DNA of 64,000 nt from Chryseobacterium panacisoli (GCF_008274625.1 NZ_VTRU01000002.1:186001-250000), one strand, 5' to 3'. Positions 35,064-44,459 are shown, counted from the first letter of the stretch. The notes: generated from the letters alone by a model not told the origin. Made by a program: numbers and translations.

Positions 35064-35156
35064 CATTTAAAAATTTCATTCATTTGTTTTTCAGGTTGTT
35101 AAATATGATGTTAATTATAGTGTAAAAGATTATTTTATTCTTTAAAAGGTCTAATT

Positions 35157-35179
35157 TTGTATAGATATTTACTATACAA
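35157..35179 (+). promoter_or_regulatory. Inverted repeat directly before the umuC-like gene
   Basis: Perfect 8-bp arms TTGTATAG and CTATACAA with a 7-bp centre end 5 bp before the start codon. The position suggests an operator of a repressor, for example an SOS-type or S24-type one, or a hairpin over the start. Confidence 0.6.
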
Positions 35180-35184
35180 TTGTC

Positions 35185-36456
35185 ATGTATGCTCTGGTAG
35201 ATTGTAACAATTTTTTTGTTTCCTGTGAAAGGACTTTAGATCCTGATCTTGAGGGCAAACCCGTTGTGGTTCTTTCCAACAACGACGGATGTGTTGTATC
35301 CAGAAGTAAAGAAGCAAAAGATCTGGGAATTCCTATGGCAGCTCCGGCATTCAAGTATAAGGAGCTTTTTCAAAAACATGATGTGAAAAGCTTTTCTGCA
35401 AAATTTGAATTGTATAATTATAAAAGCCAGCAGGTAATCAATATTGCCAAATCCTATGTTCTTGATCATGAAGTTTACAGTATTGATGAGCTTTTTCTTG
35501 ATTTAACAGGATTTAAGTATATCGATATCTATGAATATTGTTTTAAAATCAAAAAAGAGATTGATGAGAAAGAAAATATTCCTGTAAGTATCGGAATTGC
35601 TCCCACTAAGACTTTATGCAAAGTTGCGAATAGAATTGTAAAAGATTTTCCGGATAATTTTAATGGAGTTTATATTCTGGATACCCCTGAAAAAATTGAA
35701 AAGGCACTGAAATGGCTTAATATCGGAGACGTTTGGGGAATCGGAAGAAGGCTGGCTGTCAAAATGAATGACAGTGGCGTTCATAAAGCTTGGGATCTTC
35801 TTCAGAAACCTGAAATATGGGTTCGAAAAATTATGGGGATTCATGGAGTAAGAATGATCAATGAACTGAAGGGAATTCGTCAGCTGGAACTGGATGCTCC
35901 TTCTCCTAAAAAATCTATAGCGGTTACCCGAAGCTTTATGCAGATGCTTACCAAAAAAGAAGAAGTAAGAGAAAGGGTAGAAACCTTTGGAATGTACTGC
36001 TCAGAAAGATTAAGAAAGCAGAATACCTGTTGTAAAATGATTACTGTTTTTGTGCAGACCAACCGTTTTAGGAAGGATCTGCCTGAATACAGAAATGCAA
36101 TGACCCGGATTCTTTCCAATCCTACGAATTCATCAATCTTAATAGGAAGAGTGGTGAATGAACTTTTTGAAGCCATTTACAGAGACGGGTTTCATTATAA
36201 AAGAGCAGGAGTGATGGTGAACGATTTTGTACCCGAAGATCAGAGACAAATCAGCCTTTTTGAAGAAGATATACAAAATCAGCACCTTCCCGTGATGAAA
36301 GCTATGGATGCTATGAATAGAAAATATGGGAAGGATAAAGTCCGTCTTGGAAGCATGAGTGGTGAAAATACCTTTGGACGTGCAAAACTGTCTCCGGAAT
36401 ATGAAGCTTTCCTGAAAAAAAATACATTGCCGGAAGCTAACTTCAGGTTTCATTAA
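35185..36456 (+). CDS. Y-family DNA polymerase, UmuC-like
   Basis: This 423-residue polymerase belongs to the UmuC/SamB/ImpB branch of the Y family, which copies past DNA lesions. Asp6 in the VDCNNFFVSCE start and Asp101-Glu102 in YSIDELFLDL form the metal-binding active site; a little-finger domain and the UmuC-type C-terminal tail (LFEEDI, KYGKDKVRLGS) follow. In most genomes a umuD-like S24 peptidase gene lies directly upstream; here there is none, only an inverted repeat. An unknown 90-residue gene follows after 48 bp. Confidence 0.93.
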   Translation: MYALVDCNNFFVSCERTLDPDLEGKPVVVLSNNDGCVVSRSKEAKDLGIPMAAPAFKYKELFQKHDVKSFSAKFELYNYKSQQVINIAKSYVLDHEVYSIDELFLDLTGFKYIDIYEYCFKIKKEIDEKENIPVSIGIAPTKTLCKVANRIVKDFPDNFNGVYILDTPEKIEKALKWLNIGDVWGIGRRLAVKMNDSGVHKAWDLLQKPEIWVRKIMGIHGVRMINELKGIRQLELDAPSPKKSIAVTRSFMQMLTKKEEVRERVETFGMYCSERLRKQNTCCKMITVFVQTNRFRKDLPEYRNAMTRILSNPTNSSILIGRVVNELFEAIYRDGFHYKRAGVMVNDFVPEDQRQISLFEEDIQNQHLPVMKAMDAMNRKYGKDKVRLGSMSGENTFGRAKLSPEYEAFLKKNTLPEANFRFH

Positions 36457-36504
36457 AACGATTCCTAATTCAAAAATTCTGTTTATTTTAGCCATTCTTA
36501 CTGT

Positions 36505-36777
36505 ATGAAAAATAAAACGACTGAGATCAATAATTTATTAGAGCAATTGTCCCAGGAAAAATTTTTCGGATATGAGTTGGTTGATTATTGGGATGGAGAT
36601 ACTACAGCTTTAGGATTGCAAAAAGGAAATATTGTTATCTATATTTCGGCATTCGACTTTCCCAAAACCGGCCATTATGATGTCATTATTGAAGAATCTG
36701 AGACAGGTAAAATATTGAAATCAGGAGAAAATAAATCCTATGATGAGCTTATTCATGGTCTTCATCTTTTTTCCTAA
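36505..36777 (+). CDS. Conserved hypothetical protein, 90 residues
   Basis: I do not recognise the family. The product is a soluble alpha/beta protein without signal peptide: an amphipathic N-terminal helix (INNLLEQLSQEK), three beta-like stretches (VIYISAF, YDVIIEESE, and LGLQKG), and a C-terminal helix (SYDELIHGLHLF). The gene follows the umuC-like gene by 48 bp with no terminator between, so a shared transcript is likely. Confidence 0.75.
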   Translation: MKNKTTEINNLLEQLSQEKFFGYELVDYWDGDTTALGLQKGNIVIYISAFDFPKTGHYDVIIEESETGKILKSGENKSYDELIHGLHLFS

Positions 36778-36941
36778 TGATGCTTTCGCGATAATATTTT
36801 TCTTTAAAAATTAGAAATTCTTTAAAAATTTCCCGTAAAATAGAGTTTTAAATAGTAAAATTCCGTATTTTGACAATGCGAAATAAAGGCTTATTTGTCT
36901 TGTTCTCAGTGGTTTGCATGTTTGTGGCTTAAAGGCTGCTA

Positions 36942-36973
36942 TTGTAGGTGACGTGCTTTTACATTTATCTTTG
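36942..36973 (+). promoter_or_regulatory. Promoter of the C1q-like gene trio
   Basis: TTG at 36942-36944 and TATCTTTG at 36966-36973 are separated by 21 bp, an allowed Bacteroidota -33/-7 spacing. Confidence 0.65.
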
Positions 36974-37009
36974 ACCGAGAATTGTACACGTTTTAAAACC
37001 ACAAAGTAA

Positions 37010-37870
37010 ATGAAAAATCTAAGTATTTGGATGAAAGGAATATTGATTTCCTTATGCTTTACCATAAGTCATTCAAAAGCGCAAGTTGGTATTAATACCT
37101 CAAACCCTCAAACCACTTTCCATGTGGATGGAGCAAAAGATAATTCTTCATCCGGAGTTCCTTCCGCTGCTCAAACTGCCAATGATGTTGTCATCACCAC
37201 TACAGGAGAAATAGGAATTGGAACATTATCTCCTGCTGTTAAAATAGATACACGGTCTGCAGCTAACACAGATAATTCAATAGGAATAGGAGAGACCAGT
37301 CAGGCTGCTCCATCAGCAGGTGGAGGCGCTGTAAGATATAATCCGCTGAATGGTGGGAAAATGCAGTACTCAGATGGTGTTGTATGGCAGGATCTTATTT
37401 CTTCTCCCACCAAAGCTGTAGTGGTAGCCAATCTTCAGGCAGCAAACTTTGCTGTTAAAATTCCTTATCAGGTTTCTACAGGTATTGCCGGATGGACGGA
37501 GATTTCTGATCCTACAGCAAACTTTACTCCAGGAACAGGTGTTTTTACAGCACCAAGAACCGGAGTATATCTTGTTTCTTTTACCTATGATTTTGTAAGA
37601 ATCCCTATAGTCTCAGGCTACTTTTCGGAAGCAAGATATGTCGTGAACGGGAACAATACTGTTAAAAAATGTGTGAAATCTTTCTCCAATATTTCAAAAC
37701 AGGCACAAGTTGCAGGTTCTTGTGTGGCCGGTGTTCAGCTGAATAAAGGTGATACTCTTCAGCCCTATATCTACCAGTCTGTTTATAATGGTAATCTAAG
37801 TCTGAGGACAGATCTGACTTCTGCAAGCAATGATTATGGCTTTGTAAACCTTTCTATTTTAGAACAATAA
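37010..37870 (+). CDS. Secreted C1q-like protein, paralogue 1
   Basis: The 286-residue product has a signal peptide (residues 1-24, ending SKAQ) and starts its mature part with VGINTSNPQTTFHVDGAKDN, a stretch shared with the next two genes. The C-terminal 130 residues look like a C1q/TNF-type jelly roll: FTPGTGVFTAPRTGVYLVSFTYDF is the typical central strand motif. A GIGTLSPAVKID stretch resembles the start of phage-tail-fibre-like proteins. It has two Cys residues in the last domain and no T9SS tail. It is likely a surface or matrix protein; its role is unknown. Confidence 0.75.
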   Translation: MKNLSIWMKGILISLCFTISHSKAQVGINTSNPQTTFHVDGAKDNSSSGVPSAAQTANDVVITTTGEIGIGTLSPAVKIDTRSAANTDNSIGIGETSQAAPSAGGGAVRYNPLNGGKMQYSDGVVWQDLISSPTKAVVVANLQAANFAVKIPYQVSTGIAGWTEISDPTANFTPGTGVFTAPRTGVYLVSFTYDFVRIPIVSGYFSEARYVVNGNNTVKKCVKSFSNISKQAQVAGSCVAGVQLNKGDTLQPYIYQSVYNGNLSLRTDLTSASNDYGFVNLSILEQ

Positions 37871-37880
37871 CACACTTGAT

Positions 37881-38693
37881 ATGAGAAAAAAATTAGCAAT
37901 GGCTTTATTCATTTGCTTTGGTATGTGGATGCAGGCTCAGATAGGAATCAATATGTCTGCCCCGGAAGGAACGGTACATATAGATGGACAGAAAAACACA
38001 AATGTCTCAATACCTTCCAGTTATTATGATGATGTAGTTATTACACCCGCCGGAAATGTAGGAGCAGGAACAAAATCCCCCAAAACAAGGCTGGACCTTA
38101 GATCCAATGAGCGCTTAAATGCAATTGGAATTGGCGGAACTTCGCAGTCTGCTTCTGCAGCAAAGGCCGGAGCGCTGAGGTATAACTCAGGAACTCAGGA
38201 TCTGAGCTATTCTAACGGAACCTCATGGATCACACTGGCTCATAAGGCACCCAATGATTTTGTAGATGCAGAAAACTCTTCAGTACAAAGCTTTGCTGAT
38301 GGAGTGCAGACTGCTGTTACAGGCTGGACTAAAAAAACGGATGTGAATAGCAGTTTTAATGCTGGTACAGGAACTTTTACAGCCTCAAAAACAGGCGTAT
38401 ATATTGTGTCCTTTACCTTTTCGCTGACTTCCGGAAGTATAGCCAATGATTCAAGGTATGAGACTTTAATTCAAACCAACTCAACGTCTTCCACCACGAA
38501 TAAAGTGTTCAAATGTGTAGGAAGTTATCCCGGAACCAATACCATTGGAAACCGTGTTGCGGGAAACTGTTCAGGAATTTTTAACCTGAACCAGGGGGAC
38601 AATATTACCGTAAGCCTGAATCAGAAACTGGGAAGTTCAAAAACTCTGGACACTGATGCCACACTTACATCTTTAAGTATTTTCGGATTATAA
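37881..38693 (+). CDS. Secreted C1q-like protein, paralogue 2
   Basis: This 270-residue protein has the same layout as its neighbours: signal peptide (residues 1-19, ending MQAQ), IGINMSAPEGTVHIDGQKN, GNVGAGTKSPKTRLDLRS, and a C1q-like domain with FNAGTGTFTASKTGVYIVSFTFSL. Two Cys residues (FKCVGSY and GNCSGIF) match those of the paralogues. It starts 10 bp after the preceding gene. Confidence 0.75.
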   Translation: MRKKLAMALFICFGMWMQAQIGINMSAPEGTVHIDGQKNTNVSIPSSYYDDVVITPAGNVGAGTKSPKTRLDLRSNERLNAIGIGGTSQSASAAKAGALRYNSGTQDLSYSNGTSWITLAHKAPNDFVDAENSSVQSFADGVQTAVTGWTKKTDVNSSFNAGTGTFTASKTGVYIVSFTFSLTSGSIANDSRYETLIQTNSTSSTTNKVFKCVGSYPGTNTIGNRVAGNCSGIFNLNQGDNITVSLNQKLGSSKTLDTDATLTSLSIFGL

Positions 38694-38701
38694 AAAGACA
38701 G

Positions 38702-39616
38702 ATGATGAAAAAAAATTGTTTACTGGTTTTAATGACCTTAAGCTTCCAGTGTGTATTTTCACAGGTTGGAATCAATACTCCAAATCCACAGGGTATCCTG
38801 CATATTGATGGACAAAAAGATAATCCTGTTTCAGGATCGACATTTACTCCGGCTCAGCAAAGTAATGATATTCTTGTGAACAGCACTGGGAAAATAGGAG
38901 TGGGAACTCTCGTTCCGGTTACAAAAATTGACGCCAGAAATTCCGGGAACGGAGCCATTGGCTTTGGAGCTTCTTCACTTACAGCATCTGCAGCCGACGA
39001 AGGAGCCGTACGTTATAACAGTGGAGTGGAATATTCTAATGGAAATGAATGGCTTCCTTTACTCACAGCACAACCCACCAATAATAAAGTAATCGTTATT
39101 GCAGCCAAAACTAATAATAATGTAAAGCTGGCAACTCCGTCTATTCCGACAATAACTGCAGGCTTACAGAACAGGGCAAGTAATTATCTTGTAGACTGGA
39201 GTAAAACTTTTGAAAGTAATTCCGGTACAAATTTCAATGCTGCTACTGGTATCTTTACCGCGCCCCGCAACGGAATTTATGTGGCTTCTTTCACAACAGA
39301 TCTTGCCCCATTAGCAATTAATTATACTACGGACCCTTTAAATCCTATTCAGATAGAAGCGATCTGGCAGCTTTATGACAATACAACAGGATTAGCGGTC
39401 ACTAATATTGTAAATACGGTAAAGTGTGTCAATACCATGTCCTCCAACAGTGTAGGAAATATTGATGCAGGAAGTAATTGTACCGCCTCATTTTACATGA
39501 CAGCAGGGCAGAGACTGATGCCTTATATTTGGTTTAATTTAAATAATTCAATCGTTGCCAATTTTTCATTAAATAATACCGGCGGTTATAATAATCTTAC
39601 CATAGCAGAACAGTAA
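38702..39616 (+). CDS. Secreted C1q-like protein, paralogue 3
   Basis: The 304-residue protein carries a signal peptide (ending CVFSQ), VGINTPNPQGILHIDGQKDN, GKIGVGTLVPVTKIDARNS and a C1q-like domain with FNAATGIFTAPRNGIYVASFTTDL. It is the longest of the three because of an insertion before the jelly roll (about residues 130-165). It starts 8 bp after paralogue 2 and its stop codon meets the stop of the convergent AraC regulator. Confidence 0.75.
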   Translation: MMKKNCLLVLMTLSFQCVFSQVGINTPNPQGILHIDGQKDNPVSGSTFTPAQQSNDILVNSTGKIGVGTLVPVTKIDARNSGNGAIGFGASSLTASAADEGAVRYNSGVEYSNGNEWLPLLTAQPTNNKVIVIAAKTNNNVKLATPSIPTITAGLQNRASNYLVDWSKTFESNSGTNFNAATGIFTAPRNGIYVASFTTDLAPLAINYTTDPLNPIQIEAIWQLYDNTTGLAVTNIVNTVKCVNTMSSNSVGNIDAGSNCTASFYMTAGQRLMPYIWFNLNNSIVANFSLNNTGGYNNLTIAEQ

Positions 39617-41176
39617 TCAGGAGATTTCATCCAGTGTTTTGATAAATGCAGACGGATGCATCCCTGTAATCTTTTTAAACTCGAGAGAAAAAGCACTGTG
39701 AGATGAATATCCTGTGACTTCAGCAAGGTGATTGATCTTATATTTTCTGTATTGAGGTTCATTTTTTAATTGGTTGACAATATAATTGATCCTCAGATGA
39801 TTGATGTATTGATTGAAATTAAATTTCTTATGTTTCTTAATAACTGCTGAAAGATATTTTGTATTGATATTCAGTGTGTTGGCAAGATTATAACGAGAAA
39901 TGTTTTTGTTGTTAAAATCAAGACTTTCCTCAAATATTTTTAGTCCGTGTAATATGTTTTCCTCTACTTCAGGCGAAATTTTTATTTCTGTCGGAGTAGG
40001 GGAGTTTTTTGTCTGAATATCCTCAGATGCCTCCTGGGGATCTTCTTCATAAACCACTGGAGAAATACCTTCTTTGTAAATTTTGGCAACAGCTTCTTTA
40101 TGCTTTTTACGGAGACGGATAGTATTGAAAATAACAGCTCCTAAAATAATCATCAAGATCAGACAGGCTATGATGAGGCCTTTTGAAGTAGAGTGGCTTT
40201 CATTGAGCTGCTGATGAAAATTTTCTTCTTTTTTGGATAATGTGTTGTTGACGGCCATTGCTTTGTTGTAAGCGATGCTGTCTTTTAATTTAAGATTTTC
40301 AATTTTATATTTCTCCGTGTTGGAATCGTCGTGAAGCAAAGCATAAGCTTCTTCAAGGTTTTTGGTAACCTCAATCTTTTTTTCATTGAAGCCATACTGA
40401 TCTACAATTGCCAGAGATTTCTTATAATAAAGCACCGCACTGTCCGGCTTATTTTGCTTTGAAAACGAAAATCCGATATCATTAAGGACGTTTGCCCGAA
40501 GATAATAATCATTTTCTCCCACCAAAGAAAGCGCCTGTCCGAAATAATATTTTGCTTCCTTAAATTTTTTTATTTCAGATAAATTATACCCCATATTGGT
40601 ATAAGCAGAGATCAAAAGCTCATTTCGTCTGGTTACATTTTTTAGCTTCTGAAATTCCCGAATGGCATTTTTAGAGTAAAACTCTTTCTCTTTATATTGA
40701 TTCCTGTTAAGAAGGATCAAAAAAGAATTAAAGATCATCCCTTTCAGCTCATGTCCTTCCTCCGTATTATTGTGTTTTACTTCAGAGAGGGCATTTCGGA
40801 GGCTTGTAGAAGATTCTTTAAGCAGTCCGAGCTTTGCATATTGAGTTCCCTGCATTCTGTATGCAAGTGCTTTCCCAATATTATAATTGCTTTCGGTAGA
40901 TATTTTAAGGGCCTTATCTGCAAAATCAAGACTTTTTTCAGCATCAGATTGTAAATAGCTGTTGAATGATTTCAAATAATAAGCTTTGGCAAGAAATTCA
41001 GGGAGATTTTTTTTCTGTGCTGAATCTATAATCCTATTCAGAACGATTTCCGAACTGTCCGGATTCTTGGATGAAAGAGTACGGGCATACCTGTACTGTC
41101 TCTCCAAATCAAATGCCTGAGAGAATGTAGAAATCGAAATAATAAGGAAGAAAAAGAGAATAATTTTTTTCTTCAT
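39617..41176 (-). CDS. TPR-containing membrane AraC-type regulator
   Basis: This 519-residue protein has a signal-like N terminus (1-19), a periplasmic region of tetratricopeptide-type helices (about 25-310), one membrane segment (about 329-350) and a cytoplasmic AraC helix-turn-helix domain in the last 110 residues (YNLANTLNINTKYLSAVIKKHK and VTGYSSHSAFSLEFKKITGMHPSAF). Such hybrid proteins of Bacteroidota carry a signal across the membrane to DNA. It converges with the C1q-like genes, with adjacent stop codons, but whether it controls them is not shown. Confidence 0.9.
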   Translation of the reverse strand: MKKKIILFFFLIISISTFSQAFDLERQYRYARTLSSKNPDSSEIVLNRIIDSAQKKNLPEFLAKAYYLKSFNSYLQSDAEKSLDFADKALKISTESNYNIGKALAYRMQGTQYAKLGLLKESSTSLRNALSEVKHNNTEEGHELKGMIFNSFLILLNRNQYKEKEFYSKNAIREFQKLKNVTRRNELLISAYTNMGYNLSEIKKFKEAKYYFGQALSLVGENDYYLRANVLNDIGFSFSKQNKPDSAVLYYKKSLAIVDQYGFNEKKIEVTKNLEEAYALLHDDSNTEKYKIENLKLKDSIAYNKAMAVNNTLSKKEENFHQQLNESHSTSKGLIIACLILMIILGAVIFNTIRLRKKHKEAVAKIYKEGISPVVYEEDPQEASEDIQTKNSPTPTEIKISPEVEENILHGLKIFEESLDFNNKNISRYNLANTLNINTKYLSAVIKKHKKFNFNQYINHLRINYIVNQLKNEPQYRKYKINHLAEVTGYSSHSAFSLEFKKITGMHPSAFIKTLDEIS

Positions 41177-41191
41177 TGTGTTTTTTGTGTT

Positions 41192-41803
41192 TTATTTTTT
41201 TTGGTATTTCCAGTTACGGCTTTTACCTTCCGCTATCCACTCCAAAGATTGTTCCAATCTTTTATTCCGGGTTGCTTCTGTTTTTGCTTCTGTCACCCAT
41301 GCAATATATTCCTTTCTGAAGGATGGTGAAGCCTTTTCAAAAATGCTGAGTGCCTTTGGATGAGCCTTTAAAGCTGACTGAAAATAATCAGGAACTTCCA
41401 TTTCTGTTTTGGAAGGTGGGGCTTTTTTCATAGTAACGCCCATATCCGTAAGTTCCATGGCTTCTTTAATTGCTTTTTTCAGCTGAGGTTTGGAGGGAAG
41501 ATCTTCAAGTTTTGTTACTTTTCCTAAACTGAACATTGAGCTTCTTTCGGCTGTAGTTTCTATTTCCTGTAATGTTTTCATCTCCTGATGCAGCCAGAAT
41601 CCAAGACTGCAATACTGCTTGAAAGCTGTAATAGAACAAAGGATTTTGCCTTTATACATAAACGCAGGAAACTTCCATTTGATCGCTTCTTCAGCATCAG
41701 GGCAGACTTCGTGAATCGTTTCACGGAGGTAATTTAAGATAGGTTTTGCAAAATCCGGAGATTTTTCAATGTATTCATCAACTTTTACGCTGTGTTTATC
41801 CAT
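41192..41803 (-). CDS. YdeI/OmpD-associated family protein with DUF1801-like domain
   Basis: The 203-residue cytoplasmic protein has an N-terminal DUF1801-type domain (VDEYIEKSPDFAKPILNYLRE, AIKWKFPAFMYKGKILCSI) and a C-terminal YdeI-like part with VPDYFQSALKAHPKALSIFEKASPSFRKEYIAWV. YdeI-type proteins have been linked to stress by antimicrobial peptides in Salmonella, but no biochemical role is established. The gene lies 5 bp after the serine hydrolase gene and 15 bp before the AraC regulator, so the three form a likely operon. Confidence 0.88.
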   Translation of the reverse strand: MDKHSVKVDEYIEKSPDFAKPILNYLRETIHEVCPDAEEAIKWKFPAFMYKGKILCSITAFKQYCSLGFWLHQEMKTLQEIETTAERSSMFSLGKVTKLEDLPSKPQLKKAIKEAMELTDMGVTMKKAPPSKTEMEVPDYFQSALKAHPKALSIFEKASPSFRKEYIAWVTEAKTEATRNKRLEQSLEWIAEGKSRNWKYQKK

Positions 41804-41808
41804 AGTGT

Positions 41809-42942
41809 TTATTGGAATAATTGTACAATTTCGTTCACAAAGAATTTTACCTGATCAGGTCTTCCTCTGTCATTTTTAGGGTTGTTGGAGTAGCTCCCGG
41901 TTTTTACAATAACGATATTGTGTTCAGGAACCATAATAATATATTGTCCCTGTAATCCCAGGAAATAATAATGTTTGATAGGATTGTCATGGTTGATCCA
42001 CAGTCCCATTCCATATATGTCTTCAGACTTTTCAGTTGGAGTTCTCATTTGTTCAATGAAGTCAGCATTGAGAATCTGCTGATCCCCGGCTTTTCCATCA
42101 TTCAGAAACAGCTGTCCCAGCTTAGCAAAATCTCTGGCATTGGAATGAATGCAGCAATATGTTTTTTCCATACCATAATCGTCTGTGCTCCATTTTGCAT
42201 TCTGTTCCATTCCCAAAGGAATCCAGAATTTTTCCGATAAATAGCTCGCTAGGGGTTGATTCAGAGTCTTCCGGAGGGCAAAACCAAGAAGTTGTGTAGA
42301 GCCACTCTGGTATTCAAATCTTGTTCCCGGTTCTTCTTTAAATTTTCTTGAGAATACAGCTTTTACAAGGCTTTTTCCATAATAAGCTTTGGCATTGGGA
42401 AGAAACGGATTATTGTAATTTTCATCCCAGTCCAGACCGGATTCCATTTGGGCCAGGTTTTTAAGGGTAACCTGATTTCCGAATGTTTTATTTTTAAATT
42501 CCGGATAGAAATCAGAAAGCTTTTCATCAATAGTAGAGATAATGCCTTCTTCCAATGCTTTTCCCAACAACATGACAGTCACTGCTTTTGCCATCGAAAA
42601 AGAATTGGTTTGTGAAAGCTGGTTATAACCATCCCAATATTGCTCATGAAGAATTTTTCCATTTCGTATCACAACAAAAGCTGCTGCTCTGGAGCGTTTT
42701 AGGTTTTCAACTAAATGTTTAGGTAAATCTTTTTTATTGTAATCCGGATCTTCTTCCCATAGCTCAGGTTCCTCTGTGGCAATAGGGTTGCTCGGGAAAA
42801 GATTTCCGTCATCAATATATGCACTTGATTTTCCTTTAAGATAAGTTTTTGAAATACCACTAAATAAATAATCATATCCCAGAAAATAAGCCGCTGCAGC
42901 ACCAGCTACCGCTCCTCCTATCATATACTTTAGTATTCTCAT
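41809..42942 (-). CDS. Serine hydrolase of the beta-lactamase/class C fold
   Basis: The 377-residue protein has an N-terminal membrane segment (about 5-22) and a penicillin-binding-like hydrolase domain with Ser116-Met-Ala-Lys119 as the SxxK nucleophile motif and a Tyr in FEYQSGS as the probable YxN equivalent. Such proteins act as esterases or D-Ala-D-Ala peptidases; resistance to beta-lactams cannot be inferred. It is the first gene of a leftward group with the YdeI-like and AraC genes and faces the M48 peptidase gene. Confidence 0.87.
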   Translation of the reverse strand: MRILKYMIGGAVAGAAAAYFLGYDYLFSGISKTYLKGKSSAYIDDGNLFPSNPIATEEPELWEEDPDYNKKDLPKHLVENLKRSRAAAFVVIRNGKILHEQYWDGYNQLSQTNSFSMAKAVTVMLLGKALEEGIISTIDEKLSDFYPEFKNKTFGNQVTLKNLAQMESGLDWDENYNNPFLPNAKAYYGKSLVKAVFSRKFKEEPGTRFEYQSGSTQLLGFALRKTLNQPLASYLSEKFWIPLGMEQNAKWSTDDYGMEKTYCCIHSNARDFAKLGQLFLNDGKAGDQQILNADFIEQMRTPTEKSEDIYGMGLWINHDNPIKHYYFLGLQGQYIIMVPEHNIVIVKTGSYSNNPKNDRGRPDQVKFFVNEIVQLFQ

Positions 42943-42964
42943 TTTTTCATAAATGGGTCTTTAA

Positions 42965-42972
42965 CAAATTTA
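42965..42972 (-). promoter_or_regulatory. -7 promoter element of the serine hydrolase operon
   Basis: Read leftward it is TAAATTTG, exact TAnnTTTG, 22 bp before the start codon. Confidence 0.6.
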
Positions 42973-43015
42973 GAATAATTTGGCTATAAAAATTAAAATG
43001 AATCATCAAATACGT

Positions 43016-43023
43016 TATTTTTG
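43016..43023 (+). promoter_or_regulatory. -7 promoter element of the M48 peptidase gene
   Basis: TATTTTTG matches TAnnTTTG exactly and ends about 10 bp before the chosen ATG. Confidence 0.6.
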
Positions 43024-43033
43024 TTCTTAATTG

Positions 43034-44371
43034 ATGAAAACTATGACCAGAAAACTTATTGTATCGGCGTACTTCCTATTTTCAATTATGGGAATGGCCC
43101 AGATTTATAAACCGATAGATACAGCAGATTATATACAGAGACAAGCATTTTTAAAGAGTTTTGAAGGAAATAATGAAGCGACTGTAAAAAAATTGAAATC
43201 TCAGTATTCAGGGAAAACAGGCTCTGAATTATCCAAAATTTATAAAGAATTCGGAACAGACTTTCAAAAGCAGGTGAAGAATAAGGATTTTATCTTTACA
43301 TCTGAATTTGAAATCAGCATACAGTCTATGATTCAGCGCCTTAAAAAGAATAATCCTAAAATTCCTCAGGACCTGAAAATTCTGATCGCAAAAGATAATA
43401 CTCCCAATGCTTACTGCCTTGCTGACGGAACTTTTGTAATCAATATGGGGCTTTACAGCTGGCTCAATAATGAAGAGCAGATTGCGGCTGTGATTTCCCA
43501 TGAACTGGGGCATAAAATAGAAGAACATTCCCTGAAAACTTTTTTGAAAATTATCGAACAGGATAAATTGGATAAAGTATGGGTTGAGAATATAAAATCA
43601 ACTACCACCAGCCGAAGCCAGAGCCAGAATCAGAAAGCTTTTGATATCTTTAAAAATACAGTGTATAAAAAAGGGGTGGAAAAAAGACAAAGCGAAATGC
43701 AGGCGGATTCTTTGGGGTATGTTATTTTTAAAAACAGTGATTTCAAGAAGTCTGAATTTGTAAATGCACTTCAAAGACTGCAGGATTTTGATACGATCTC
43801 ACCCAGAGAACTGAAAATGGAAACCTATAGAAAGCTTTTTAATCTTCCAAAGCAGGCCTTTAATGAAAAATGGATGAAGAAGGAAGATTTTTCACTGTAC
43901 AATTATAATTTCTACAAAGAAAAGCTGAACAAAGATTCCCTTGCATCGCACCCTGAAGTGTCCAGAAGAATTGAGATGCTTAAAAAAACATTTACAGAAC
44001 TTAAAACTCCGATTGCTCCGGAAAAACCTTCGGAACTGTTTATAACCTTAAAGAAGACAGCAAGAATGGAAATTTTGCCCAACTATTTTCACTCAGAAGA
44101 TTATGGGCAGGGAATTTATGCTGCGATGCAGTTTCTTCAGGACGACGAAGAAGAAAAATACTATAAAAGCTGGCTGGGAAGATGTTTTTCCAAAATATAT
44201 GAAGCGAGAAAAAGCTATAATCTGAACCGGTATCTGGATAGGATAGAACCTAAAAATCAAAGTGAAAGCTATCAGCAGTTCCTGAACTTTATGTGGAATT
44301 TAAGTCTGGATGAAATAAAGAATATTGCAGACTTTTACCAGACCAGTGAAATGATTGCGAATGTAAACTGA
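43034..44371 (+). CDS. Secreted M48-family zinc metallopeptidase
   Basis: The 445-residue protein has a signal peptide (about residues 1-22, ending GMAQ) and the zinc motif HELGH (near residues 156-160) followed by a third-ligand candidate Glu in QADSLGY near residue 230. It is an Oma1/HtpX-type peptidase, but exported to the periplasm. The C-terminal 100 residues are helical and Lys/Glu-rich. The frame opens at a TTG three bases earlier; I take the ATG, and a second ATG follows at 43043. Confidence 0.9.
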   Translation: MKTMTRKLIVSAYFLFSIMGMAQIYKPIDTADYIQRQAFLKSFEGNNEATVKKLKSQYSGKTGSELSKIYKEFGTDFQKQVKNKDFIFTSEFEISIQSMIQRLKKNNPKIPQDLKILIAKDNTPNAYCLADGTFVINMGLYSWLNNEEQIAAVISHELGHKIEEHSLKTFLKIIEQDKLDKVWVENIKSTTTSRSQSQNQKAFDIFKNTVYKKGVEKRQSEMQADSLGYVIFKNSDFKKSEFVNALQRLQDFDTISPRELKMETYRKLFNLPKQAFNEKWMKKEDFSLYNYNFYKEKLNKDSLASHPEVSRRIEMLKKTFTELKTPIAPEKPSELFITLKKTARMEILPNYFHSEDYGQGIYAAMQFLQDDEEEKYYKSWLGRCFSKIYEARKSYNLNRYLDRIEPKNQSESYQQFLNFMWNLSLDEIKNIADFYQTSEMIANVN

Positions 44372-44400
44372 TCTTGATAAATATTTGAAATATCAATTGG

Positions 44401-44459
44401 AACGGGCTTCAGCCCGTTTTTTAAATAATAGAAAACTCCACTGGCTTTAGCCAAAACTT
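44401..44459 (+). repeat. Dispersed palindromic repeat, copy B
   Basis: Hairpin AACGGGCTTCAGCCCGTT followed by a T run, 24 bp spacer, then GGCTTTAGCCAAAACTT. It follows the M48 gene and probably terminates it. Nearly the same element, inverted, lies at 60120-60177. Confidence 0.8.

Noticed and set aside
36505..36777. Toxin-antitoxin partner of the umuC-like gene
   Set aside because: The 90-residue protein has no toxin or antitoxin motif and lies in a simple downstream position.
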